Of a DNA stretch of 64,000 bases, positions 8,553 through 16,100 are shown one piece after another; position 1 is the first letter of the stretch, and every line of letters starts with the position of its first letter. The stretch comes from Paenibacillus xylanexedens (GTDB taxonomy: Bacteria; Bacillota; Bacilli; Paenibacillales; Paenibacillaceae). The stretch is taken from the NCBI RefSeq assembly GCF_007680605.1, contig NZ_VEIO01000004.1, forward strand, positions 231,011 through 295,010. The letters are read 5' to 3'. Made by a program: the position numbers and the translations under genes. The notes beneath the pieces were generated by a model. That model did no database searches. It saw only the letters and a program-made list of their open reading frames with translations, and was not told the DNA's origin.

Positions 8553-10124
8553 CTATTGAGCCTTGCCGTAAGAACCGGCTTTAAATGTCGTTGGATCATA
8601 CCATTTGTACCCTGCCGCCGGCGCAGCCCACGGCTCAAGCTGTGGCTCGGTGGAACTTGCTGGTGTCTCCATTGGCAACAAGCTTGTTGCTGTATCAAGG
8701 GTCAGACCTGGCACTTGGGACAGGCTGGTGTAACTTTCTTTGACCGCGAGCCATTTCACCGTATTCACGAGGAATATGGCGTCGTCCACTTCCTTGAAAC
8801 CATCATAGGTTTTCTTGGTGGCTCCGTTTTCTTCACGCAAATACTTTGGCGACGCATCTTCAACCGGAGAGGAATCACCGATGAACGCCGCTTTTCCTGC
8901 GCCTACTTTCGCAACCGCGGCGTACGCCCCTTCTGCTCTTCCGCCACCGCTATATACGCCCTGATCAACGGCGTTATTCCATTTGGACACGCCCGTTGGA
9001 ACATAAACCAAACCTTTAGCTTTGTTCGGGTCCAGAATGGCAATCGTTGATCCGGCGTGCATGGCTACAGCTTGTACTCCTGTCGTGATGCCAAAAGCTT
9101 GTGATGGCGCAACGATATCTGTGGCATTCACATCACCCAGCGCGTTATAGCGGAAACGAACACCGAAGTTCGTTCCGAGCCAGTCGGAACTGGTCACGCC
9201 TTGCATCGCCGGGGATTCCGCTTCGGCAGAGGACATGCCTTTGGCTGGATTCAGGAAAGCACCGCGGCGGTAGCCGTTGAACACTTCGGAAGAATCCCAG
9301 CGGTTTTTGTTCCGGTCTGCATTGTAGTGATCGGAGATGAAGAACACACTACCGCCATTTTGTACGTATTGCAGGAGCGCAGCCTGCTCCGTGGCCTTGA
9401 ATGGCACGTTGGCCTCGCCAATGACAAACACGTCATAGTCTTTCAATTTGTTATAGGTGTACGCTTGCTCACCAAATGTATACGGGATGCTGCGTTCCAG
9501 CTGATCCACGGTAAAGCCTGCGTTTCGCAAACCATTCGCAAAGTCTGAAAAAGCTCCATCGATAATCCAGTCCGCCGCACCTGCGGTCTGAGCATGCGTG
9601 TTATCAAACAGCACTTTTTTGCCGTTGCCGCCCGGAAGAGGTGTGCCCGGATTCGGATTTGGCTCGGGGTCAGGATTTGTGGTACCTGAAGAAAGGGTAA
9701 TCGACGTAGGATTTTTGACACCGGCATAGCTGTTATATGCGCCAAGCGTTCCCGTTACGATAATTTTTTTTCCTACCAGACCAGGGTTTGAAGCCAGTCC
9801 GTATTGAGCTCGGAAAGAAGAAGAAACTTGCACATCCAGCAGTTTGGCGTTCGAGCGCTCGGATGCAGCATCCGCAATCAGCACATTGAAATCATTGGCA
9901 TACGGTGAGGTAAACTTGGCCGTCAGTGACCCGGTTGCATGTCCCACAACATAACCTTCGACGGTTGCTGTGCCTCCGCTGCTCTGGGCAGCAATGGCTT
10001 GTGATACGGTAAGTGGTGCCGCGGCTTGAACCGGAGCCTGAATCCCCGGAGCCAGTAACGTTGTTGCCATCATAACAAAGACCAGGAATGCCCCGATCCA
10101 GTGCTGCCTTAACGCCTTTTTCAT
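8553..10124 (-). CDS. Secreted protein with DUF6359-like OB domain and GATase-like domain
   Basis: A 523-aa exported protein. A Sec signal peptide (about 1-35, ending VQA-A) precedes a domain like DUF6359, the OB-fold domain of YhcR-type nucleases (about 36-145, with VEGYVVG). A Pro/Asn/Gly linker follows (about 148-165), then a larger domain beginning KKVLFDNTHAQTAG that resembles class I amidotransferase-like carbohydrate or DUF4350 modules (about 168-440). No nuclease motif is visible. The ATG at 10124 is used because the AAGGAGG site lies between it and an earlier in-frame ATG. Substrate and role are unknown; a surface binding function is an inference. Confidence 0.75.
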   Translation of the reverse strand: MKKALRQHWIGAFLVFVMMATTLLAPGIQAPVQAAAPLTVSQAIAAQSSGGTATVEGYVVGHATGSLTAKFTSPYANDFNVLIADAASERSNAKLLDVQVSSSFRAQYGLASNPGLVGKKIIVTGTLGAYNSYAGVKNPTSITLSSGTTNPDPEPNPNPGTPLPGGNGKKVLFDNTHAQTAGAADWIIDGAFSDFANGLRNAGFTVDQLERSIPYTFGEQAYTYNKLKDYDVFVIGEANVPFKATEQAALLQYVQNGGSVFFISDHYNADRNKNRWDSSEVFNGYRRGAFLNPAKGMSSAEAESPAMQGVTSSDWLGTNFGVRFRYNALGDVNATDIVAPSQAFGITTGVQAVAMHAGSTIAILDPNKAKGLVYVPTGVSKWNNAVDQGVYSGGGRAEGAYAAVAKVGAGKAAFIGDSSPVEDASPKYLREENGATKKTYDGFKEVDDAIFLVNTVKWLAVKESYTSLSQVPGLTLDTATSLLPMETPASSTEPQLEPWAAPAAGYKWYDPTTFKAGSYGKAQ

Positions 10125-10330
10125 ATACCCTTTCTCCTCCTTCATAACGTATGATGCTTGTCCCTATCTAATTTAAAGCTTCACATGATGAATTCCTCTC
10201 GGTTTATGTAAAATTTTTGAAAAATTTTAAGAAAGCTCCCTTTTGTCTATACTGACTCCTATATGACTCGATAATGAATACGGTTTGTTAAGTCTAGAAT
10301 GACCTCTAATAGAGAAGGAGATTTCCCTTT

Positions 10331-10627
10331 ATGAAAATAGTTTTTTTGTTACTCCTCATCATCGTGCCACTTGCCATGACGTTCATAGCACTTCGAACCC
10401 AATGGGCAGTACGGCTGTTCCATCTCCTTGCTATTCTATGCTTCTATAGTGTGGCAACGGTTATTGCCGGCGATGTCTATGCCACTAATTCTCATATGAC
10501 GACGTTCACTACGGAAATTCATCACTTTTTGCTTAACCGCTGGTTTCTGATCCCTGCTTCCTACTTGGGCGTTTATATCCCATATGTGCTGTGGAAAAGC
10601 CTATTTTCGAAAAAAGTTGAGTTATAG
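10331..10627 (+). CDS. Small membrane protein
   Basis: A 98-aa protein with three predicted membrane segments (about 1-19, 28-47 and 70-90) and a short basic tail. GAAGGAG lies 10-16 nt before the ATG. I do not recognise the family. It is transcribed away from the secreted DUF6359-type gene. Confidence 0.7.
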   Translation: MKIVFLLLLIIVPLAMTFIALRTQWAVRLFHLLAILCFYSVATVIAGDVYATNSHMTTFTTEIHHFLLNRWFLIPASYLGVYIPYVLWKSLFSKKVEL

Positions 10628-10679
10628 CTCAGTTAGGCATTGCAATTTACCGACGTTCAATGCATAATGTGATTATATA

Positions 10680-10694
10680 TGATAATGATTATCA
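10680..10694. promoter_or_regulatory. Fur box
   Basis: TGATAAT-G-ATTATCA is a perfect 7-1-7 inverted repeat and equals the established Bacillus Fur consensus. It lies 82 bp before the 50-aa reading frame at 10777 and overlaps a possible -10 region, so iron-dependent repression of the downstream short transcript is likely. Confidence 0.8.
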
Positions 10695-10776
10695 TTCTTG
10701 AGCTTGTTTATTTTCAATTACGATGATGATGCCAACCATACTTACGACTTTATAGATAAAGGGGAACGAACATCGA

Positions 10777-10929
10777 ATGAACACAACTCTGCAAAAGGCT
10801 GTCCTGCAGCTTGACGATTATTTGGATCTTCTGAACCTGGCGATTAACCTGGGTGACACAAGATGGCAAAAGGAGATCATCCGCAAGCTGGCCTACACTT
10901 ACCCTGCAACGACTTGCAACCAACCCTAA
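10777..10929 (+). CDS. 50-aa protein downstream of Fur box
   Basis: The frame begins MNTTLQKAVLQLDDYLDLLN and ends at TAA 10927. It is soluble and amphipathic, mostly helical, with no signal or cysteine motif (a single Cys near the C-terminus). AAAGGGG lies about 12 nt before the ATG. With the Fur box upstream and a terminator 40 nt downstream it forms its own short unit. Bacillus subtilis uses small Fur-regulated proteins (FbpA, FbpB, FbpC) and the sRNA FsrA for iron sparing. I see no convincing sequence match to these, so the link is by position only. Confidence 0.55.
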   Translation: MNTTLQKAVLQLDDYLDLLNLAINLGDTRWQKEIIRKLAYTYPATTCNQP

Positions 10930-10969
10930 AAACATACCGTCACATGAACGATTTTGGTAATCTTCCAAT

Positions 10970-11015
10970 AGCCTGCGAGGAATTCAGTTGTATGAATTCG
11001 GTCGTGGGCTTTTTT
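10970..11015 (+). terminator. Terminator of the Fur-controlled unit
   Basis: AGCC, CGA and GAATTC on one side pair with GAATTC, TCG and GGGCT on the other, followed by six T. The hairpin loop contains AGTTGTAT. It closes a transcript of about 300 nt starting near the Fur box. Confidence 0.7.
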
Positions 11016-11136
11016 GCGCGTATATGGTGCGATACAATAGGATGCAATACGACCGCGATGTTGAATCCATTCAGGCAGGGTTATATGACCCATGCCAAGT
11101 GGGAAGAAGAACCTCAAATGGAGCAAAGGAGTGTAC

Positions 11137-11667
11137 ATGATGCAGCTTGAAACAGAAAGATTAATTCTTCGTGAAATTGTAGAACATGACTGGCCGCACA
11201 TCCATACGTATACTTCGATGCCCGAAGTTACGGCACACACCGCATGGGGCCCGAACACGGAGGAGGATACCCGGGCTTATGTACAGGATGTCATTCGTAT
11301 GCGGCTGACCAAGCCGAGAGAAGGATATGAACTTGCCATTGTTTTGAAAAAGGAAGGGCTTCTCATCGGTGGCACAGGTCTGCACCTTGTCGATCAGACC
11401 AATGCTGAGATCGGCTATGTGCTTCACCCTGCCTATCAGGGGAATGGATATGTGACCGAAGCCTGCCGCGCATTACTTCATTTTGGCTTCAAGGAACTTG
11501 GGGTTCACCGGATTTATGCCAAATGCCGTCCAGAAAACCCGGCGTCTGAGCGTGTCATGCAACGGATCGGCATGCAACGTGAGGGCCTTCTCCGGGAACA
11601 CTGGTTCTATAAAGGGGCTTATCATGACTCGGCACTCTACTCCATGCTGGATCGGGAGTTGGTATAA
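11137..11667 (+). CDS. GNAT N-acetyltransferase, RimJ/RimL type
   Basis: A 176-aa acetyl-CoA-dependent acetyltransferase of the family that modifies ribosomal protein N-termini or small amines. It starts METERLILRE-like (MMQLETERLILREI), shows the acetyl-CoA loop YQGNGYVTEA near 110 and the closing block NPASERVMQRIGM near 140. The first of two adjacent ATGs, 6 nt after AGGAG, is taken as start; a longer frame has no site. The acceptor substrate is unknown. Confidence 0.85.
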   Translation: MMQLETERLILREIVEHDWPHIHTYTSMPEVTAHTAWGPNTEEDTRAYVQDVIRMRLTKPREGYELAIVLKKEGLLIGGTGLHLVDQTNAEIGYVLHPAYQGNGYVTEACRALLHFGFKELGVHRIYAKCRPENPASERVMQRIGMQREGLLREHWFYKGAYHDSALYSMLDRELV

Positions 11668-11688
11668 AATCTCAGCTGTGCTTACCTG

Positions 11689-11800
11689 CCTGTGAAGCAT
11701 GGTATCATGAGCATCATCTAGTGTCGGTACGTGCCCTGTGAAGCATGGCATCATGAGCATCGTCTAGTGTGGATACGTGCTCTGTGAGACATTATGGCGT
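11689..11800. repeat. 46-bp tandem repeat, about 2.4 copies
   Basis: Copies begin CCTGTGAAGCATGG at 11689 and 11735, and a third, decayed start (CTCTGTG) follows near 11780. The two full units differ at about five positions, mostly in TATCATGAGCAT against CATCATGAGCAT and CATCTAGTGT against CGTCTAGTGT. Confidence 0.75.
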
Positions 11801-12017
11801 CATGATGTTACGTGATGCATGGCGCACGTTGCGTGCGATGCACTGGTGTACAGTGTAATGCGTTCGGATGTGCGGAGAGGTGCTACTGTATAATACATGT
11901 GTATAAATTGGGCTGGATGTGTTGGTATATACTGCAATGTGCTTGTTTTGTGCGTTGGTGTCGCCAATGTCTATGAGCCAGCAAGATCCAGCGAGGTATG
12001 GAAGTGGCTACCAAAAT

Positions 12018-12214
12018 TCTAACGATCACCACGGACCCTATTCGGATGTTTTTCAGCTGTTTGAGATTCTAACGATCCCCAGTGACGCTATTTCTCCAAA
12101 AAACCGCAAATAAGTAGCATTTTCCAGTAAATTTCGAGAAATAACGTCTCTCCTGATCGTTAGATTTTCGAATGGGCTAAAATACATCAAATAGGCTCAT
12201 CTGAGATCGTTAGC
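12018..12214. repeat. Four-unit palindromic element, copy A
   Basis: Direct units start with TCTAACGATC at 12018 and 12068; inverted units end in GATCGTTAG(A) at 12139-12164 and 12189-12213. Each unit is about 26 bp and typically closes with a CTATTT-like end. Starts are spaced 50, 71 and 50 bp. The same design recurs at 32913 and 40694. Confidence 0.85.
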
Positions 12215-12557
12215 CGCCGGGGGGATTTGTTACCCCATAGTTTGGGAAAGTCACATACCCAAAAGGACGAAAAAAAGGACAGAACAGCCCTCGCCGCTCC
12301 ACCCTTTTTAACAATGAATCCAATTCGTGTTGTTTCATTAATTCCGTTTGGTCCAATACGTTTAATTCAGTGCCTTTCAGCATTGTCCAGTTCCCTATTC
12401 GTTCCATTCAGTTCAGTGCCTTTCAGTTCAATGCCTTTCAGTTCCGTATCCGTTCAGATCCGATTTGTTCTATTCGTTTCGTTCCGATCTCGTTTCTCCC
12501 CATCCGTGCGTTCTCTCTAATTACCTGTTTCGATACCTGAATCCACTGTAATATGGC

Positions 12558-13268
12558 CTACAGACGACACAGTTCTTTCGGACAACTTGGGAACGAAGGG
12601 CATCCACACATGCAGCGGAGTGCAGCTATGTCCCGAATCATTAATTTGCCGTCCAGCATATCGAGGGTGCCCTGCTCTTTCCACGCTCCGAGCATACGTG
12701 TAACACTTTCCCGAGTCGCCCCGATCATCTCAGCGAGTTCAGTGTGGTTCAGCTTCATCTCCAGCACAATGCCATCCGGAACAATCTTGCCATACGTATT
12801 GCTGGCACGGATCAGTGTCGAAGCAAGTGCCCCCGCTTTGCCGTAGAGCAACAGGTCACGGAATCTTGACTGTGTAATCCGCTGTGCAAGTGCCATCCAT
12901 TGCAGAAATTTCAGCGCAAGATCCCCATTTTTGCTAAGCACACTTTCAAGATCCGTCAGCGAGATGATAGCCAGTTCCCCTTTTTCCGCCATCTCTGCAC
13001 TGTAACTGTGATTCAATCCGCCAATACCGCCAAATTCACCGATCAGATCGCCACTTTGCTGGATCGACAGAATAATCTCTTTGCCATCCTCCGTCGATTT
13101 GGTCAACTTCACACGTCCCGAACGAATGTAGTACAGATATCCAGCTTCATCACCTTCCAAAAAGAGGCTGTATCCCGACTTTACTTTTTTAGGCTGCATT
13201 TTCTCTTCGATCAGATCCCACTGTTCCGGTGTAACAAAAGACAGAATTCCACCTGTTCTCTGAGTCAT
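12558..13268 (-). CDS. fnr: Fnr, Crp/Fnr regulator with C-terminal cysteine cluster
   Basis: A 236-aa regulator: cyclic-nucleotide-like domain (about 15-130), dimer helix (about 130-160) and winged helix with HTELAEMIGATRESVTRM (about 175-195). Five cysteines lie in the tail (219, 221, 223, 229, 234, RCMCGC...SC...LC). Bacillus Fnr binds its [4Fe-4S] cluster with C-terminal cysteines, unlike the N-terminal ones of E. coli, so this fits an oxygen-sensing activator of nitrate respiration and fermentation. The ATG at 13268 follows GGAGG and gives the family length; an in-frame ATG at 13334 with an AGGGGG site is a real alternative. An Fnr-type box lies upstream at 13443. Confidence 0.85.
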   Translation of the reverse strand: MTQRTGGILSFVTPEQWDLIEEKMQPKKVKSGYSLFLEGDEAGYLYYIRSGRVKLTKSTEDGKEIILSIQQSGDLIGEFGGIGGLNHSYSAEMAEKGELAIISLTDLESVLSKNGDLALKFLQWMALAQRITQSRFRDLLLYGKAGALASTLIRASNTYGKIVPDGIVLEMKLNHTELAEMIGATRESVTRMLGAWKEQGTLDMLDGKLMIRDIAALRCMCGCPSFPSCPKELCRL

Positions 13269-13618
13269 CTTGCCCGCCTCCGTCTGTGCACGCTCTGCTT
13301 TTTGGGTGATTCTTTCCACAAATACTGTACCCATAACTTTCGTCCCCCTCGGTGATTCCTTATGTTTACATCATATCGTGAATCAGTTCGAAAGGTTATC
13401 GGGGGATTACCTGATCTTTGGCGGGAAACTCCCCCAATTCGCTGTGAGAAAAGTCACATATACCCAATAAAGACCTCGTTTGCGAGTAGCCAATCTTAAA
13501 TTGTCCATTTGTTGCGATCATGCTAGCATACATTTAAACCCTATAAGTAATCAGTCTTGTCAATCTTCGAATTTATAAGCCTTTCATCTTATTCATTTCC
13601 GGAACAGGAGGAATACAT
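13269..13618. other. Divergent control region of fnr and the zinc-knuckle gene
   Basis: The region holds the Fnr box at 13443-13458. Nearby, GGTTATC and GATTACC form an imperfect inverted repeat around 13395-13412. No gene is seen. Confidence 0.5.
13443..13458. promoter_or_regulatory. Crp/Fnr-type operator
   Basis: TGTGA-GAAAAG-TCACA is a perfect TGTGA-N6-TCACA site, the known target of Bacillus Fnr. It is 175 nt from the fnr start used here and 161 nt from the divergent gene at 13619, so it could control either. Autoregulation of fnr is the simplest reading. Confidence 0.65.
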
Positions 13619-14452
13619 ATGTTATCGTTAGATCGTGACCTTTGGGAAAAGCTTACCGGCCCCTACGGGTCAGCAGAAAATGTACCCCGCCTATTGCAAC
13701 AATTGCAGCAGCAATTCAGCCAAGAGGTTTTTGACGAACTGTTTCAGGAATATCTGTTTCATCAAAATACAATCTATACGGCTACCTACGCAGCCATGCC
13801 ATTTCTGGCGCATCTCGCTTGTACGACATCCGATACAGCGGTGCGCAAGGAACTGTTTATCCACTGCGGTATTATAGAAGCAAGCCGCGATGAGCAGCAC
13901 CACACGCCATATCCGCCATCCTGGACTGAGCTGGCCGATGTGGTGGGAAGTACGGTCTGCACGCAGATGTACACTGATTATGTAGAAGCGATCGACCAGC
14001 TCAGATCACTGACAGAACAGGTGCTGACCGATGCTGCCGAACCATCCACAGATGATACGGAGAAACGTTACATCCTCATTGCAGATGCCGCATTCCGCAA
14101 ATCCTATATCGTTGCGAATATGCTGCTGACATTTTCGGAAGGGGATGAGTATGTAGCCGAGTGCCCCGCTTGCGAAAATGAACTGTACATATGGCCCGAT
14201 GAAAATCATGCTGTGCCTCTGAAAGCTTATGAACAAGATCCTGTTTTTCAACCTGATCAGGAAGCTCACGCCATCATTCCGGCTTCTTCATGGACAGATA
14301 AGGAGACCCAAGTTCTGGCAGAGCGGACAGCACGGATCGGAGAACAGACACTAGCCGCACATCTGCCTTATCTGGCAGGCAAAGCAACATGTCCCTCTTG
14401 TCATGAGAATATCGCAGTATGGCCAGCATTACTGAGCACATTTACAATGTAG
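13619..14452 (+). CDS. Uncharacterised protein with two CxxC knuckles
   Basis: A 277-aa soluble protein. The first part (about 1-180) is helical and acidic. The C-terminal third holds two related zinc-ribbon-like knuckles, CPACENELYIWP (about 181-192) and CPSCHENIAVWP (about 257-268), which look like an internal duplication separated by a helical insert. Together the four cysteines could bind one zinc. AGGAGG stands 7 nt before the ATG. I do not recognise the family; the layout is similar to small immunity or HEAT-like proteins but nothing more can be claimed. A terminator follows. Confidence 0.75.
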   Translation: MLSLDRDLWEKLTGPYGSAENVPRLLQQLQQQFSQEVFDELFQEYLFHQNTIYTATYAAMPFLAHLACTTSDTAVRKELFIHCGIIEASRDEQHHTPYPPSWTELADVVGSTVCTQMYTDYVEAIDQLRSLTEQVLTDAAEPSTDDTEKRYILIADAAFRKSYIVANMLLTFSEGDEYVAECPACENELYIWPDENHAVPLKAYEQDPVFQPDQEAHAIIPASSWTDKETQVLAERTARIGEQTLAAHLPYLAGKATCPSCHENIAVWPALLSTFTM

Positions 14453-14536
14453 AAAAATAGACATGCGTACCATTTTCTGATCTGCAGGAGAGTCTTCCTG
14501 ACTATACACCGATTCCAGAAAACACATTCAAACGAG

Positions 14537-14566
14537 ACAGTTGGCGGAGATTGCCAGCTGTTTTTT
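14537..14566 (+). terminator. Rho-independent terminator
   Basis: ACAGTTGGC and GCCAGCTGT pair around a 7-nt loop with six T after the stem. It ends the zinc-knuckle gene unit. Confidence 0.8.
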
Positions 14567-14837
14567 CATTCTTATGCTTCTCGGAGTGATCCGGTGCCCA
14601 CGTTCAGCAGTTTCCAGAAGTGAAATAGGGGTTTTCCCTGAATTACAAGGCTGACGAAACAGTCTACAATAGAACTAACATCGGAATAACCTGATTGTAA
14701 ACTGATTCTCCCATCCAACGAGCCTTGAGTTCAAGGTTACCCATATGTTGTGACAACGATGAACGACCACGATAATGAAGGAACGTAACGAGTGAAGAAC
14801 AGATCGTCATATGATTCGAAAAAAGGAAGTGTCCCTC
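14567..14837. other. Upstream region of the GAF gene
   Basis: No gene or clear Fnr box is seen. A possible TACAAT -10 lies near 14665, without a convincing -35. Confidence 0.35.
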
Positions 14838-15263
14838 ATGCATGATGAAGTCTCATCTGCCGTTCAGGAGATGATGAGCGGCCTGTGTCAGAGCACCGCC
14901 GGCGATTTTTGCGGAATGGCTTGTGTGTCTGGATCAATGTTGCGCTGGAAATATACCTTCGGGGCAACCAATGAACGTGTCAAACGCATGGCTATGCGCC
15001 CTGGACAAGATCTGGTAGGCACGGCGCTACGAACCGGACGCACGGTTATGCTGGATGAGCAGTCCCGTGGGGAGTATACCCCGGATCGTTGCCCGCTTAT
15101 GCTTGCTGAACGACTCGTATGTGCTGTAGCCGTCCCCCTGTTCAGCGAAGGTAGCCTGCCCAGCGGTGTATTACTTGTGGGAAGCCGCACCCCTCGCACG
15201 TTTTCTTCCGAGATGGTGATGCAAACCGAGCAAGCCGCCAGACAATTAGAGCTGCATGCGTGA
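14838..15263 (+). CDS. GAF-domain protein, NreA-like
   Basis: A 141-aa single GAF domain. In staphylococci NreA is a GAF nitrate receptor of about this size that controls the kinase NreB. Here a GAF gene precedes a NarL-type regulator and a kinase, the same trio in a different order. The tryptophan in MLRWKYTFG (about W34) and the conserved loop VGTALRTGRTVMLDE (about 60-74) fit GAF ligand pockets. The ATG at 14838 lies 6 nt after AGGAAGTG; an upstream ATG has no site. A terminator separates it from the regulator gene, so it may be transcribed alone. Nitrate binding is an inference. Confidence 0.7.
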   Translation: MHDEVSSAVQEMMSGLCQSTAGDFCGMACVSGSMLRWKYTFGATNERVKRMAMRPGQDLVGTALRTGRTVMLDEQSRGEYTPDRCPLMLAERLVCAVAVPLFSEGSLPSGVLLVGSRTPRTFSSEMVMQTEQAARQLELHA

Positions 15264-15362
15264 GTAGGGTAAGAGCACAGAATCTGACTACACCGTATGG
15301 GGAGCGTTGCATCATTCCCTCCTTATCATCTATGCATTCCATGTAATAAGTACACTGAATAG

Positions 15363-15404
15363 GAGACTTTTCGGAGATTAACCTCTGAAAAGCCTCTTTT
15401 TTTT
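15363..15404 (+). terminator. Terminator between GAF gene and response regulator
   Basis: GAG, CTTTTC and GAG pair with CTC, GAAAAG and CTC around ATTAAC, followed by a run of eight T. An extended -10 like TGGTATGAT starts directly after it (15404-15412) and could drive the regulator-kinase pair. Confidence 0.75.
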
Positions 15405-15449
15405 GGTATGATGGATACAGATGATGGAAGCGGACAGGGGGAAATGAAT

Positions 15450-16100
15450 GTGATTCGACTGTTAGTTGTGGACGACCATGTGGTTGTACGCTCGGGGCTA
15501 ATCGCCCTGCTTGAAGGAAAGAACGATATACATATTGTTGGCGATGCAGCGGATGGTGACGAAGCCATTGCCAAAGCACAGGAACTGCAACCCGATGTGG
15601 TTCTGATGGATTTCAGTATGCCTCCGGGCAAGGATGGATTGACCGCTACGGCGGAGTTAAAAAAACTCATCCCGGATGTATCGATTTTAATTCTAACGAT
15701 GCATGATGATGAGGAATACCTGTTCCGCGCCATCCACGCGGGAGCTTCCGGGTATATCCTCAAAAGCGCGCCCCACGAGGAATTGCTCGCTGCCATTCGT
15801 TCTGTAGCCGATGGAAGCGCCTACCTCTATCCAAGTGCGACCAAACGATTAATGAGCGAGTATCTGGACAAAGCCAAACAGGAAAATGCCGGGCCATACG
15901 ACACGCTCTCCGATCGGGAAAAAGAGATCTTATCCTGGATTGCCAAAGGATACGCCAATAAGGAAATTGCCGAGCATCTGGTCATCAGTGTCAAAACGGT
16001 GGAATCCCACAAAAGCAATCTGATGGAAAAGCTTGGCCTGCGCACCAGACCGGAACTGGTGAAGTTTGCGATGAAAAAGGGGTTGTTGAACTTTGAGTAA
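15450..16100 (+). CDS. nreC: NarL/LuxR-type response regulator, NreC-like
   Basis: A 216-aa regulator with a receiver domain (about 1-120; D8, D9, phosphoacceptor D54 in VLMDFSMP, lysine in YILKSA near 105) and a LuxR/NarL helix-turn-helix (about 150-212, LSDREKEILSWIAKGY and KTVESHKSNLMEKL). It should be phosphorylated by the kinase encoded downstream. The GTG at 15450 lies 8 nt after GGGGG; an ATG six bases earlier is only 2 nt from that site. The kinase gene overlaps its end. Confidence 0.85.
   Translation: MIRLLVVDDHVVVRSGLIALLEGKNDIHIVGDAADGDEAIAKAQELQPDVVLMDFSMPPGKDGLTATAELKKLIPDVSILILTMHDDEEYLFRAIHAGASGYILKSAPHEELLAAIRSVADGSAYLYPSATKRLMSEYLDKAKQENAGPYDTLSDREKEILSWIAKGYANKEIAEHLVISVKTVESHKSNLMEKLGLRTRPELVKFAMKKGLLNFE

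Larger units (their letters stand above)
11668..12557. other. Long intergenic region rich in repeats
   Basis: This 890-bp gap contains a 46-bp tandem repeat (11689-11800), the first copy of the four-unit palindromic element (12018-12214), and a tract at about 12367-12460 in which a 15-bp motif of the TTCAGTGCCTTTCAG type recurs. I find no convincing gene. Confidence 0.6.

Noticed and set aside
12018..12214. CRISPR-like array
   Set aside because: Units alternate in orientation, number only four per locus, and no cas genes are present.
12227..12520. 97-aa frame beyond element copy A
   Set aside because: Built from the TTCAG-type degenerate repeats with no ribosome site.
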